A stretch of DNA of 64,000 nucleotides, taken from Adenophora triphylla var. japonica. Its lineage: Eukaryota; Streptophyta; Magnoliopsida; Asterales; Campanulaceae. Where the stretch lies: assembly GCA_022495995.1 (NCBI GenBank), contig JAFEMH010006953.1:43364-107363 (forward strand). The letters run 5' to 3'. The position numbers and the translations under genes were made by a program. This document shows positions 41,249-53,043 of this stretch, piece by piece. The notes beneath the pieces were generated by a model, which ran no database searches, was not told the DNA's origin, and saw nothing but the letters and a program-made list of their open reading frames with translations. The number at the start of each line of letters is the position of its first letter. The stretch's first letter is position 1.

Positions 41249-44155
41249 TGGAACACGGAAGGCGCTTTTCAAGGCCAAGGACGTGGCCCGGTGGCTGAGA
41301 GACGATTGGAGCTCGTCCGGATGAGGAGGCATTACACTCTTTCGCAATCGATCAAGTGAGGATCCCTACCCCGATGCTTGGCAACATTGGGCTTCTGATC
41401 CGAGTCTCCGAACGGTATACTTCGAATCTTTTGATCCCTTTGTTGATTTCTTGTTTGAAATTTGAATTTTGGGTGATTTTTGAATTTTTTTTTTTTTTTG
41501 AAAATTCGAATGATTGATGTTCTTGGCTTTGAATCTTGATTTTGATGCTTTGCATGTTGCAATGATTATGTGGGTATCCCAAAATATGCATTTTGCTTGG
41601 GGAAAGAATTGGCCATTTTTCGCCATTTTTTTGTATCCGAAAATTGCATGTGAAAATTCGAAAATTGTGAATTGTGACTTTGATTTTTTTTTTTTTGAAA
41701 TTTGAATATTGCATGTTGATGATGATTTTTTTTTGAAATTGAATATTGATATTGATGAATGATGCAATGCATGCATTTTGTTTGGAAAGAATGGGCATTT
41801 TGCCAATATGAGATGTATGTATGTTTAGGATTTTTTTTTTTTTGAAAAGTGGGACGGATTTTTCCTCCCGTTGCATGTAAGATGGATGATATGCATGTAT
41901 GCATTTTTTTTTTTGAAAATGGGACGGAGTTTTTATTTCCGTCGACTTCTTGTAGGATATGCATGTATGCATTTTTTTTTTTGAAAATTGTTGAATGGGA
42001 TTTGCTGAAAACTCCGTCTTTTCGTGAGAAAATTGGGCTGTGTCTGTTGCATGCCGTTATGCTGTCGAAATTTTTTTTTTAATGCATGTGTATGCCCCCC
42101 TTTTTTTTGTGCAAATGCAAATGCAATTTTTTTTTTGACATTTTCTCTCTCTTTTTTTTTTTTTTTTTTTGTGGCGGAAACCGTTTTGTGACGGAGCAAA
42201 CAACAAAATGAAGACTCGAGGATCAAATGGAGTCCGTAGTTGACTTGTGGGATCGGCTTCCTGAATGCGGGCCGAGGAGCTTTGCCGAGTCCGAGACGAT
42301 TGTTGTCGAGACGGGGCTTGGGAGTTTGTCGAGTGCTTCGAGGGGACCGGTCAAGTTCCCTAAGAGCAAGGGCTCGATGTTTGCTTGCGCAAAGACGGTG
42401 GGACGCGACCCACACCTTTCACTTCTTCCGGGCGAGGCTACGGTTACGCCTCCGATTACGCCGCGATCACGGGCCTGTCCTTTAATGGACGCAAAGATTG
42501 AGTGGCGGGATGGCTACAGCGATGCGGATCTACTGTGCTCTTCTCGGGATTTTCCCCTATTCCCAAAAAGGGATGGGGATGGAGTATGCCGTGGTCTACG
42601 GGTAAGATCGTGGAGACCATCGTGAGTTACGAGGTCGGGGAGGAGAGGATAGGCGCCGAGCGCATCGCTGTGGCCTTCTTGTGGTTTGCTTTTTCGAGCA
42701 CCCTCTGGGCATGCCGAGGGACGGCAGCCTTTGCCTTGCCGAGGTCCTCGAGGACATGGAGATGGCCTGAGATGTCTCGTGGGGAGAGGCCTGGCCGGGC
42801 AGAGCTTTACTTTGCTCTTGATAGGTACAAATGAAGGCCGCGAGCTCCTTGCATCGCTTTGAGTTTGCCCGGAGGTATAAGCTCTCTTTTTGCTTTCCTC
42901 TTCTTTTTTTTTTTGAGCACGCACTTTTCTTTTGCACCGGATTGATTGGATTTTTACCTTTCGCAGTATGGGCGTTGGAGTTTTTCCATCGTCACGATGT
43001 GGCGACAACTGGCGGAGTACGCCGGGCGTATCCGGCCATGCAGCCTTGGTCCAAGCATGCCCGGAGAAGATAAGCTCCAGGGGGCGTACGACTCGTGCAC
43101 GCTGGATTGCCTTCCTTCGACGGAGGCCGAGACAGATGAGGGGATGATATTCTTCCCCGGGATCGCTTCGAGGTGGCGCACCAAGGGCGCCGAGATTTGA
43201 CCGTGGCAATGAGGATTCGAGAGGTCCGACTCGCGATGCATATTATCTCGGGAGAGAGGGTGACGCGCCGCATGGCGTGAACTCGCCTGAGGACACCGGT
43301 GGAGCCTCCCGCCGATATGATGCACTCCGAGTGATCGGTCCGTGACCTGGGATGATTACCGAGCCGGCCAAGACTTCTCGGATTTCGTGGCGATCGAGCC
43401 ATATGCGACATTCGTCTGAGGAGGCCGAGGATGCCTCAGTTCTGGATAGAGAGGGGCTTGGGATCCCGCGGTACCCTGGACGGATTTTTCATATATCCAG
43501 ATGGGGTCCGATTGAGGGTGCAGATCCTCACCCGAGCGGCTTCCACGAGCTTTCCGGCCTCGTCCGGCATGAAGGTATGGCTTTTTACGCTTCGCTCTTC
43601 CTTTCTTTCTTTTGTTTCATCATCTTTAGCATCACTTCCTTTTTTGACGCTTTTGCTTTTGTGCGCTTTCTGAGGTGGTCGTCGAGAAGCCGACGAAGCA
43701 AGTGATCGGAGCCAAGAGATTCATCAGAGGATGGTCGCCATGCGGGCTCCTCGTGCTAGAGCGAGGCGACCACGGCCGGCGCCCGTCGACGGAGGCTTCC
43801 CCTATTCGCTCGTAGACTTCTTCAGTAGACTCCTCTCGTCTCCTCTCCTTGATCCCCGCGCGTGCCGCTTCGGATCACGTCATTCTCGGGATCCACACGG
43901 CAGTGGACACGTATGGCAAGCATGGCGGGTCGTCTTCGTATCGTCCAGAGTCCGACGCCTTCACCTTCTGATACGATTTTTTCGCAGATCTCGCTTGCCC
44001 TATCGTAGCGTGCCGGTTGGTCCCGACGAGCCTCTTTCTCGGGAGACGAGGACGATTCTCGAGCCCGAGATTTTCGTGGCTCCCGAGGAGGCGGGCCCGA
44101 GTCGCAAGAGGGGCCGGGGCGTACATCGGGCGCTAGAGACTCCGATTGATTTTTT
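41249..44155 (+). pseudogene. Antisense plant mobile domain (PMD) gene in element 2, multi-exon, decayed
   Basis: PMD proteins are plant proteins often captured by transposable elements; their function here is unknown. The first exon (41249 to about 41413) ends at a GTATAC donor, followed by a T-rich intron-like tract to about 42190. The next exon region gives the PMD signature WDATHTFHFF, then GEATVT and DYAAITGLSFNGRK in neighbouring frames, and further on AFLWFAFSSTLWA, LEDMEMA and VSWGEAWP. A donor at about 42873 and an acceptor before TATGGGCG (42967) bound a short intron; another intron fits about 43575-43671. The C-terminal exon ends with EEAGPSRKRGRG. Several frameshifts make it non-functional. 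It lies antisense to gag-pol. Confidence 0.7.
41460..42175. repeat. T-rich tracts with ATGCATGTATGCATTTTTT units
   Basis: Runs of 8-18 T recur about nine times, several preceded by GATATGCATGTATGCA and followed by GAAAATNGGACGGA. This looks like an intron of the antisense gene that has grown by short duplications. The lysine-rich ORFs on the other strand are only the complement of these T-tracts. Confidence 0.6.
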
Positions 44156-44672
44156 TTTTTTTGAGATTTGAGATTGAGATTGAGATTTGCCTTATGCACA
44201 TTTTTTTTTTCTTTTTTTTTTTGGGATGTAATAATTTAGGATTTTATTGATGTTTGTTTGTTTTTTTTTTTTTTTTTTTTTGCATACTCTCTTTTTTTTT
44301 TTTTTTTTTGGAATGTAATAATTTAGGATTTTATTTTATGAATGCAATGCAAGATGAATGCAAAGGTTGCATGAGCCTTGGTTTTTTTTTTTTTTGGCAA
44401 GGGTGTTAGTGTTTGGTATATGGACTGTTTGGGAGGTTTTTGCACAGTGTTTCGAGCAACCGGACGGAATATTCCTCTTTGGTGTAGCAAACTTGACTCT
44501 GCAAGGTGCATTTTTCTCGATGGAAAGCAATCATGTCCGCGCGGATGGGGTCCCGCATCCGACATTGTCCTTTAATTTTGCTTCAGATCTGGTCTCACTT
44601 TATTTCAAATTCAAATATCCTCTTCAACCTCCAAATTCAAACAGCCATTTTCGGGAGAAAGAGAGAAAAACC
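44156..44672 (+). promoter_or_regulatory. Spacer and promoter region before the antisense DUF7745-like gene
   Basis: It contains long T-tracts (about 44150-44310), two copies of GTAATAATTTAGGATTTTAT (about 44227 and 44314), and the palindrome core TCCGCGCGGA at 44536-44545, 130 bases before the ATG. It probably holds the end of the PMD gene and the start of the next. Confidence 0.45.
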
Positions 44673-46180
44673 ATGGAAAACTTTAGAAAAGCTCCATCAA
44701 AATTGTCCCAAGAATCCCAAATGTCATTCTTCAACAAGTTCAAGGATTGGTCCCGGAGATTATGCATGAGAGGAGGTCCTTCTTTCAAGAAAGGTACAAG
44801 GTGAAGTGCTTATGGTCTCTCAAGGAATTGATTCCTGATTATGAGCTTTTGAGGGCTTCTTCCTCATTTTGGGACACTAGAAGGCATGTCTTTTGCCTTT
44901 CCTTCAACGAGATTGTTCCGACCGTGGAAGAATTTCGGGCCTTGCTTGAGGTCCTGAGGTGGAAGAGATAGCGGTTCCTTTGCCCGAGGGGCTTCTTTTG
45001 TTGACAGATTGTGCGTCCTCCTTCATCTTTCCCCTGAGGAAGCGCAAGGTATGATCCGCGGTCCCGATCATTTCGATATTTCCGGCCTTCCCGACAGATT
45101 TAGGGGCCTAGGCTTTGGATGATGCCTATTGGGATGCCTTTGCACTTTGTATGTTTGGCACCCTGTTCATGGTCTATTCCTTCGGGGATTTGCCATCGGT
45201 CTCGCTAGATGTTGTCGTTCACCGTCGCCCGGCGTAGATGTCGTTCCTTTGATTCTGGGAGACTTTTCATGCTCTTGATAGGTCAAGCTACCGGAAGACG
45301 GTATATGCACTGGGCAGCCTGCCTCTTGACCCCGTGGCCGATGGAGCGTTTGGGGATTCTTCGGGAAACTCCCGATATGATCAAGCCTTGGACATTTGCC
45401 AGAGGGGGTTGATGTGGGATTTCGATGATCGTGGCTCATGGGAGCGTTGGATGGCGGGTCTCCGCATGCAGGATATCGATGGTCGCGCCTTGTCAAGGGT
45501 GGAGACTCGCAGAGTGCTTCAGACGGGTCCCATGTGGTCATGCTTCCGGGCTTTCTCACCCAGCCTTCTATATTCCGGCTTTAGTTCTCGAGACAATTTG
45601 GCTTGGAGCAGTTCCTTTGGAGGGCTTTGATGATATAGCCACCAGGTGGTGGCTCCCGCTTCTATGGATGATCCCTCGTTGTTTCCATTTCTTTCCCGAG
45701 CATGGAGGTATGATGCCTTTCCTCCTCGGGTTATTCTCAGCGTCCAAGACCGGTGTTCTTGACCACTTGGTACCTGGATTGGTATGAGAGGCATCCGGGA
45801 GAGACTCAGTGGCTATTTTGAGACGGCGTGAGGCCATTGTGGGCGCGGAGGACCCGATCAAGTTTCGAGAGGAGGAGGGCCGAGGCGAGGGCCAACCCTC
45901 ATGACAGAGCGGAGACGCCGTGACCGACTATGAGGCTTACGTCAAGAGACAGAGAGGAGGGCTCCTATGCTACCGCCTAGGCTACAGGAGATGAGAGATG
46001 ACGCTAGGGCTACTAAGGCCCCGACAGAGGCCGGGTTTGATAGATCCCGTTCCTATACCGTAGCTTGGTAGGAGGAAGACCGACATTTTTCCTGCTCGTA
46101 AAAGAAGACTCGAAGGGGGAAGAAGAGGGGAGAGGCCAAGACGAGTGGCTTGGAGTGACTCGAGGTTTCCGAGTATCCCT
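44673..46180 (+). pseudogene. Antisense DUF7745-like gene in element 2, decayed
   Basis: It begins MENFRKAPSKLSQESQMSFF at 44673, shifts frame after about 44750, and then reads LIPDYELLRASSSFWDTRRHVFCLSFNEI, VPTVEEFRALLE, which matches the fW...hvFrf...l.PtiEEF signature of DUF7745-type plant proteins. Later pieces (YWDAFALCMFGTLFMVYSFGDLP, DRGSWERWMAGL, IWLGAVPLEGFDDIATRWW) follow the same family order in changing frames. Function is unknown. The equivalent in element 1 is on the minus strand at 60640-62110. It is read in the same direction as the PMD gene and against pol. Confidence 0.6.
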
Positions 46181-46400
46181 TTCTTGTCATGGCGCATACA
46201 TTAGTTTGATTATGTATCTTAGTTTCTTTTAGCAGTGCCGCTGTAGGAATGAATCGGGCTTAGACTCATCAAAGAGCTTTTAACTTGTAATGAATATTTG
46301 AATTGCTTTAGAGTTTTTCGAGACGCTTTCATGGTCTCGATCAATTGTATTGATGCCAAAGTATGGCTTTTATTTGTGTTTTAGACCGAACCGTTTCCGC
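46181..46400. other. Spacer between the convergent antisense gene and pol
   Basis: AT-rich DNA without a gene. It contains the probable 3' end of the antisense transcript (GTAATGAATATTTGAATT at 46288-46305). The colinear region of element 1 is 60400-60640. Confidence 0.4.
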
Positions 46401-46442
46401 CGCCTACGTTCCTCATTTTGAGGAGCTCAGTCTTCGTAGTTC
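46401..46442 (-). other. Hairpin motif 2, element 2 copy after integrase
   Basis: In minus sense GAACTACG and ACGTAGGC enclose CCTC/GAGG with loop AAAAT. Confidence 0.6.
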
Positions 46443-46449
46443 AACCCGA

Positions 46450-46566
46450 TTTTTTTTTGTTGTTTTTTTTTTTTTTTTTTTTTTGTTTTTTTGTTTTTTT
46501 TTTTGTTTTTTTTTTTTTTTTTTTTTGTTTTTTTTTGTTTTTGTTTTTTTTTTGTTTTTTTTTTTT
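46450..46566. repeat. Long T-tract with G interruptions
   Basis: Almost pure T over about 115 bases, broken by single G residues, between hairpin motifs 2 and 1. In element 1 the same place holds an A-tract with C interruptions (60222-60326). In sense orientation it is an A-tract in both. Confidence 0.85.
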
Positions 46567-46586
46567 GGTGCAACCCCGTTTTTTAC

Positions 46587-46617
46587 CTAGGCCGCCCTTT
46601 TCGGGTTTTCAACCTAG
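46587..46617 (-). other. Hairpin motif 1, element 2 copy
   Basis: In minus sense CTAGG/CCTAG forms the outer stem and CCC/GGG the inner one, with loop GAAAA. The sequence CCTAGGTAAAAA and the A-tract follow, as in the gag-only element. Confidence 0.7.
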
Positions 46618-46689
46618 TCGGGTATTACTCTTTTAGCACTCTCTTTTTTTTTTTGTTCTTTTTTTTTTTTTTTTTTACGCGTAGTATCG

Positions 46690-47505
46690 CGCAGCCTTGT
46701 CACCATTCACCGGGTGTACAAAGGGATTCCCGTCGAGGTCTCGCAAGTTGCATGGCTCCTCCTGAGAAGATCTTCCGGACGACATATGGCCCGACCCATA
46801 CAGCTCCCATTTGCCGAGGGGGTTGATACGGACCGGGGCTTTTCTTTCAAAACGAGATCACCTTCTCGGATCTCCCGATGCTTTACTTTCTTGTCGAAGG
46901 CTCGCCATTCTTCCTTGGTAGGCTCGGATGTGTTCCATGGCCTTCAATCGGCGTTCATCTAGTAGGGCCAATTCATCATGGCGACTCGGAGCCATTCGAC
47001 CTCGTTGATCCGGCTTTCCAAAGATACCTGAGCGAGGGGATCTCTAGCTCGATTGGGAGTACGGCTTCCATTCCGTATGTGAGGGCAAACGGTGTTTCCC
47101 TGCTTGCCGTTCCGACCGATGTTCTCAGAGCCCCAGAGTGCCAGTGTAACTTCTGCCAATCTCCGCCTCGACACCATTTTCCTGATGATATTTTCCAGAG
47201 TCTTGTTTGCCGCCTCGACGGCTCCGCTGGTTTGGGGCCCGTAAGGAGATGACTTGTGACGGGTTATTCGGAATTCTCGCTGCCAGCTTTTCACATTCCC
47301 CTTCGAAGTGGGATCCATTATCTCGAAATGATTTCGCCGGCAACCCGTATCTCGCATATGATGTTCTCTTTGATGAAGAGGGCAACTTTCTTTGAATTGA
47401 GGATTTTGTAGGACTTTGCAGAGCATCCTTTCCAATTCCTTCGAAGAAATCACCAATCAAGCGTCTCTTTAGGCTCTTCCGCAGCTCCTGATTCACACTC
47501 GTCAA
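46690..47505 (-). pseudogene. Integrase, distal part, of element 2
   Basis: On the minus strand this gives the second half of the retroviral-type integrase core and the C-terminal region. Visible are KKVALFIKENII-like residues, DNGSHFEGECEKLA (second catalytic Asp), ITRHKSSPY, then AVEAANKTLENIIRKM with the catalytic Glu, and the tail ESRINEVEWLR. The zinc-binding N-terminus and the first catalytic Asp are not visible. Several single-base frame changes split it. It is shared with element 1 (59307-60124). Confidence 0.75.
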
Positions 47506-48559
47506 AATCTCTTCGGCAAACTGGGCTCGATTTTCCTTTTCCTGACAACCCGCTTAAAGATTTTTTTTTTTTTGTTGTTTGATTTTTTTTTTTCGTTTAA
47601 TGTGTCTCGCTTCTTTATCTAATGAATTATTATTAAGTGTTTTTTTTTTAATTAATTCATCATTAGTTAAAGTGGCAATCAAGGGATACTCGTAAAGGTT
47701 CGTCATTTCATTGAAAACGAAAAGGAATACAAAGACTTGCTACGTACTCGTAGTCTTCAGCGTAAGGCCATCTGACGACCCTAGAGACTCGATCTTAACA
47801 AAGAGAGACTCGGGAGGACTTGTCCTAGATTGACACAAAGGGACGGGGACCAATCCAAGCTTGGTGATCATTTCCTCCTTGGTCGCGGACGGCCCGAGAG
47901 GTTTTCCCAATTTTTTAGCGGCTTTGCCGGGTGGCCTCATGACTCTAGAACCGTGCCGTTTTTGTTTTCCTTTCTCAATTGCCGCTATCATCTCTTGGAC
48001 CGAGCCGAGATCAATCGTGTCCGGCACTGACTTCTTCTTCGAACAATTGCCGCATAACCGCACCATCCCAATCATCCGAGGGAAATTCCGTGGCCTTAGC
48101 TTTTGGCACCGTCGCCCGAATTCGTGTTTCGGATCTTCCCCGGGCAAAGAGGGAATAGTGGTTGTGAGCTTCTCGAACTGTTCCACTGTGTCGCACGCCC
48201 GAAGGTATACTCACTCTTCATGGTAGTGCTGTAGCCCTGTGTATCTTGGGTAGGTCCAGAACATTCTACGGACCGGGTTAGCCTTGGTTCCTCTAAACTT
48301 GTTGAGGCTATCCTCGTAGCTTTAGCCATCCCGCCGTAGAGCGGGCTCGCGATGTTTCCCGGTTGTGTGGGACCCTTTACAAAGTAGTCACCAAATTAGG
48401 ACTCGAAGGGGAGAGATTTAGGTTGTCGACCGGACCTTTCCCCGTGGCAGCCTTCAAATCTTTTTTCCTTTTGCAGTCCACCGAGGAGGCCTCATATCCT
48501 GTGCCGTGGCGAGTATTCTCGTCCTTTCACCTCGATGAGTTTGTGAGTTCCTTGTTGGT
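47506..48559 (-). other. Unidentified segment between protease and integrase in element 2
   Basis: Reverse transcriptase and RNase H should lie here, yet the segment is only about 1 kb and shows no YxDD-type motif in any frame. It includes a 148-residue minus-strand open frame (48186-47740) of unknown nature and an AT-rich junction (about 47560-47680, GAATTATTATTAAGTG...). The same segment is colinear in element 1 (58216-59300), so the replacement or loss predates both copies. Confidence 0.55.
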
Positions 48560-49200
48560 GCTTCCCTGCACCGAGGCCAGTAGATAGCTCATTTTTCTCA
48601 TCATTTTCAAGACCTGGGATTTTATCCCGAGTGACCGTCGATCTATGTTGCACACTTGGGCCTTGGGAGGCTCGACCGTGAAGCCCGTTAGCATGAGACC
48701 TTCCTCGTCATGTTTGATTTCCGTAATAGGTATTCCGCCCGTATCCGTGCCCTCCAAAGTGACTAAATCTCCGTAAATGGTCGTCGATCCCCATTCGAGA
48801 CGAATTTCACACACCGGTGGAGGCTTCGAGGCGACCCCTTTGACTTGATGGAGCCAAGGTCTTCCCAATAAGGCATTAAAAGTAATCGGGATGTCAATAA
48901 CCTGGAATTCCACAGTATCAATTTCTCGTCCAAACCAGAGGTCCAAAGTGGCGACTCCGAGGACTGCCGAGATGTTGAGTCGTAAGCTTGACCGTGAGGG
49001 AGGAAGGCTTCAAGTCTCGTAGTCTTGATATCAAGCAAGCTCATGATCTTTGCCGGAAGAATGTTCATTCCGACCCATTATCAACCAGACCCGAGGGAGG
49101 CGTCGTTCATCCAAACTGGACCGTGATGAAGAGAGGCTCGTTATGATCAGCCCCAAATTGAGGGAGGTCGAGATCTCGTGAAAGTGATTATATTCCCGTA
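48560..49200 (-). pseudogene. Retropepsin of element 2
   Basis: On the minus strand the active site LVDNGS is at 49071-49088, followed after a one-base frame change by MNILPAKIMSLLDIKTT, then VEFQVIDIPITFNALLGRPWLHQV in a 139-residue open frame (48946-48527). The spacing of DNGS and LLGRPW is normal for a retropepsin. Element 1 keeps the active site in frame with the next residues. Confidence 0.75.
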
Positions 49201-50431
49201 ATGGATGTTTCCAATTAGCGTACCACATCATCGGGAGTAGCATCAATAGGCACGAGAGTGCGAGCTGTGCTTTCTTCCAACTTCATGGGATAGGACGGTG
49301 AGTAGAGACCAGAGGGAAATGTTGGCCTCGTGTTTGCTTCAACCGGTGAGCACGGATCCTCTTTTTCGGGGTCCGGAGTTTCACTGCCTTAGCATAGGGG
49401 CGGCGATCTTCTTTCTGTTTGATCTCGTGGCCTTCTTATCTCGCCTTGGGATTTCCTTGGAAGATTTGCCCTGCATCGGGTCAACAGATTAACTTCCTCA
49501 TCCGCCGTCTCTTGACCGGATTTCTTCAATGCCGCTAAGGTCAATCTGGGAGCCCTTTTCGCTATTGGCCACCGGTTCTCGACGGAGTCTAGCGACAAAT
49601 GAGGGGCCGAGCCGCATCGGCTCCTTCCCGGGCGGCCCTTATAACCGCTTCCTGTGTCACGTGCTTTGGTTCGGGGTCAGTTGTTGCCCCTCGATGGCCC
49701 ACAGAGCTGTGGCGTCCTCCGATTCACTCTCATGGCCGGCCTTGCTCATAGTTATCATGCAACAAGAGTCGCTATTGTCGGGACTCACGGCTTTTCGATT
49801 TCATCCCCTGTATAGTGCAACCATTCCGATTCCTTTCGTAATACTCGTGAGTTGGAGATGATTATAGCATTCGTGTGGGAGGCGCATCCGCATCATGCCG
49901 CCTAGGACTTCTCCGAAAGCCGACATACATTCTGGGAAGGTGACTTCTTCTTGGGTAACCCCGACAAGGAGTGTTACTTTGTTCTGGGTGGATTTGATCT
50001 AACCATGGTTATTTTCTCATTTGGGCGGATGGGAGTTAATTTTCCTCTTTCGATCGTATCTTCGACTATCGCCCGGATCGACACCCGAAAACCCTTTCCC
50101 CAAAGCATGGTAGGCAAAGTGTTGAATTCTAAGACATCCACGTGCTCGCATCCATGAAACTTCATGGCCTTCATGTCCTCGGTCTCATATTCGTCTCCCA
50201 AAGTTTCTTCGTCGTCGCTTGCCGACAACCAACCATCAGGCCTCGGCTCCCATGGGCTCATTTCTCGGCATGATTGTTCCGCATTGTTTCCTGATCGGGG
50301 CCTCGCTGACTCTTCACTCGTCATCATCATCATCATCGCCATCGGAATCTTCTTCCCATACTACCGGGATTTCGCGAGAGGGAACGCCGATCAAACCCGT
50401 TGGGAATATGGGTGCGTGCACCGCAAAATTG
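49201..50431 (-). pseudogene. Gag-protease linker of element 2
   Basis: It is translated on the minus strand in broken pieces. The most continuous one (50342-49974) reads through DDEETLGDEYETEDMKAM and HVDVLEFNTLPTMLWGKGFRV. I do not recognise a domain. The region matches 56179-57600 of element 1, which is in equally poor condition. Confidence 0.45.
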
Positions 50432-53043
50432 TCATATGTTCCCATTCCCTAAGTGGCAATTGTGACTCGCCTTCTCCTCCCGTAAATTGCGGGGAAGAGC
50501 GAGAGGGGGTGGCACGTATTTGACACCGTGTAGATATAGAAGGAATCCTCCTCTTCCGATTCTTCGCCGTTCCTGATCATATTCGGCTCTCCCAAAGCCA
50601 ATTTGGAAGTGTACTAGCTCCGCATGCTCTTCGGCCTCTTTGCCGATAAGCCCCAAGACAGCGCCCGCCGGAAGCTTTCTTGTTCGATTCTTCTTGATTG
50701 TTCCAACCATCTTGTGTAAATGGTTCTTTCATGTTCGAGCGGAATGTACCCCAGCTTCTTTCGGATCGGCCTTCCCTTTATCCGAGAAATAGCGGGCCTC
50801 GTATTCTTGCAAGGAGTCTCCGACATGAGACCAAGATGGGTTGATTCGCTCGATATCCTCAAGGCCGAGGGGGAATCCGAATTCGTGATCCTCGACGAGG
50901 TCAGCCACGGTATTTGGGGACCTTCATCAAGCATCTTCCCGGGCATGCGAAGATTCTCCGCATTCAATCATATTCACCCGATTATGGTTCCTCGCAGGAT
51001 TTTTGATCGTGTTAGGCCCTTCTGTGGCCTTCCAACTTTCCTTGCTCTATTAGCCCCCGAATTGCCTTTTTCAGAGTAAAGCAATTGCGCCGATGTCCGT
51101 GAGCTTGATGAAAAGCACAATACTTTGTAGTATCCACGGAGCATTCGGATTTCTGGGTTGGAAATTCTCCAAAGGCCGCAAAGAAGCCTTCTTTCACCAA
51201 ATTCCCTAAAGATGTCATTCGTAGGCATTCCAAAGTTTTCGAGATTCATGACCCGCGGTCCGGGCTCTACTGCTTTTCCGGGAGCAAAAGGAGTCGTGTT
51301 GTTACATTCCCGTCCCGCATAGTTAATCATCTCTTTGCCTTTGGCAGAGCAGGGCAAAGTGTTTGCAGGAGGAGCCCGATATCTCGTAGGCAGTGTGCAA
51401 AGCTGGCCACCGATTGTAAGCCTTTTCAAACTTAGCCGCAGAGTTAACCATGGCCCGTAAGTCCGAGTATGGGAAGTGACCGAGGGAGGCTCTCGCATGT
51501 GGTTTCAAGCATGACCGGAAGATGTCCAGCTTGTTCCTCTTCTAAGGAGGGATGGCCATTTCACCGAAGTTTCGCATTCCACCGCTTGTAAAAGTCCCCA
51601 ACATTCTCATCAGACGCCGCACCGTTGTTTGTAGGTCAACCCTATTTGTTTCCCATTCCAAGTTGGCCTTATATTTTTCTCGTGAAGGCATTGGTAATCT
51701 GTCCCACGTAGCCCCGGCTTCGTGTTTCAAACTAAGAACCACTTTAAGGCACCGGACTTCAAGGATAGATCAAATAGTCGCCAACCGCCGATTGGTACAT
51801 CCTTTCGCTTTCATCGCCAAGGTATATGTGTCCAAATGGGTTTTCGGGCATGCAGTCCCATCAAAGAGATCCAGATTAGGCATCACGAATTTGTGGGGCA
51901 GAGGAACAATGGAGTCCGGTCCGTAGGCCGGAAGGCGTACTTCTTGCGCCGCTTCAGCCGATCCGCGCTTTCATTTCCTCGTGTTGTTCCATGAACCAGT
52001 GCCGATGAGGGTCTTGTGGCGGAACCACGGCATTCAAGCTAGCGGCCGAGCTAGAGAGAGGAGCTACCACCGGAGGCAGATCGTGGAGGGAACGGCCGAT
52101 CCGGACGTAGGTGAAAACCTCGTCCCGGCCGAGTTACCTGGGAGCATGGGTAGGAGCCTCGAGCAAAAGGATAGAACTCGCGGCTTGCCGTTGATTTTCA
52201 ACCGGCAAAGTAGGCGGAGGCAGCCCCGATGTAGCCGGATAACTTGGATTTCCAGAGTGGGGCCCGTAAGTAGGCTTGAGTGCGGGCCGCCGTCCCTGAT
52301 TGTTGAATTGCATGGCCGCCTCGTGCGAAGGTGTGTAACCCGGGGGTACTGCGGTCCCGGTGATTCGGATGACACCGGATGGAGGCTTCGTAACCCATAG
52401 AAGTCCGAGCGAGGAATGGATTTGTGTGAGGAGCAAATCAACTAGTACCGTTTCCGAGGAGGGGCTCGACCGCGGCCCGTAACCAAGTTGTGGCGGCATT
52501 CCGAACCGTGGCCGTCGCCGCGAAGGTCCGGATTGATCGGTTCCGAACCGAGGCGGGATCCCGATTAGCCGTGGCATTCCGAGATAGCCCCAACCATGAG
52601 AAGACATTCCGTACCGATTTTGCCCCCACCGATTCAGGCCGCTGCCGCATGGATCCGTGGTCTCGTGGTCGGGAGCCGGGCCGACCCGAAAATCGAGGAG
52701 CACGGGTTCTGTAGTGGCACCATAGAGGCGGTGGCGGCATCCCGGTGTAATCGTGGCGACCGAGAGCTGGGGTTGGCATCCTCGTCTTCTTCCACGGTGA
52801 AGGTGCCATCTCTGGATTGAGGCCGGCGGCCGTACCGTGACTCTTAATAGCCTCCATAAGGCCGTTTAGCCGTGCTTCCTGTCGTAACCTCATCTCGTTC
52901 TCGCTAACCGATTCCACCGTTGCTCGTCCGAGGGGTCCCGGAGGCGGAGTGACGTTATCCCCATCATTACCTACCGATGCGTACATTCTCAAACCCGGAG
53001 CTCGAACAAACGGCGAAGCCGACGACGCGCTGACTCTTCCCAA
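50432..53043 (-). pseudogene. gag: Gag of element 2, decayed
   Basis: On the minus strand the gene starts at 53043 (MGRVSASSASPF), runs through a proline/arginine-rich N-terminal region and shifts frame near 52780. The capsid-type part has KFVMPNLDLFDGTACPKTHLDTY near 51850-51900, GATWDRLP and NRVDLQTTVRRLMRMLGTFTSGG (51742-51542), then PRVMNLENFGMPTNDIFREF (about 51230). A zinc-knuckle-like CAFHQAHGHRRNCFTLK at about 51070-51120 is followed by AIRGLIEQGKLEG, the plant gag pattern also seen in the gag-only element. The C-terminal part holds NTRPAISRIKGRPI. Frameshifts are many; the protein cannot be made intact. Confidence 0.75.

Noticed and set aside
41352..41972. Lysine-rich minus-strand protein of about 200 residues
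   Set aside because: It is the complement of T-rich tracts in an intron-like region of the antisense PMD gene and has no conserved content.
46363..46636. Phenylalanine-rich open frames
   Set aside because: They are translations of the T-tract between the two hairpin motifs; in the other copy the tract differs in interruptions and frame.
47740..48186. 148-residue minus-strand frame as a hidden reverse transcriptase
   Set aside because: It lacks any RT block such as YxDD, and the matching region of element 1 is broken in that frame; I left it as unidentified.
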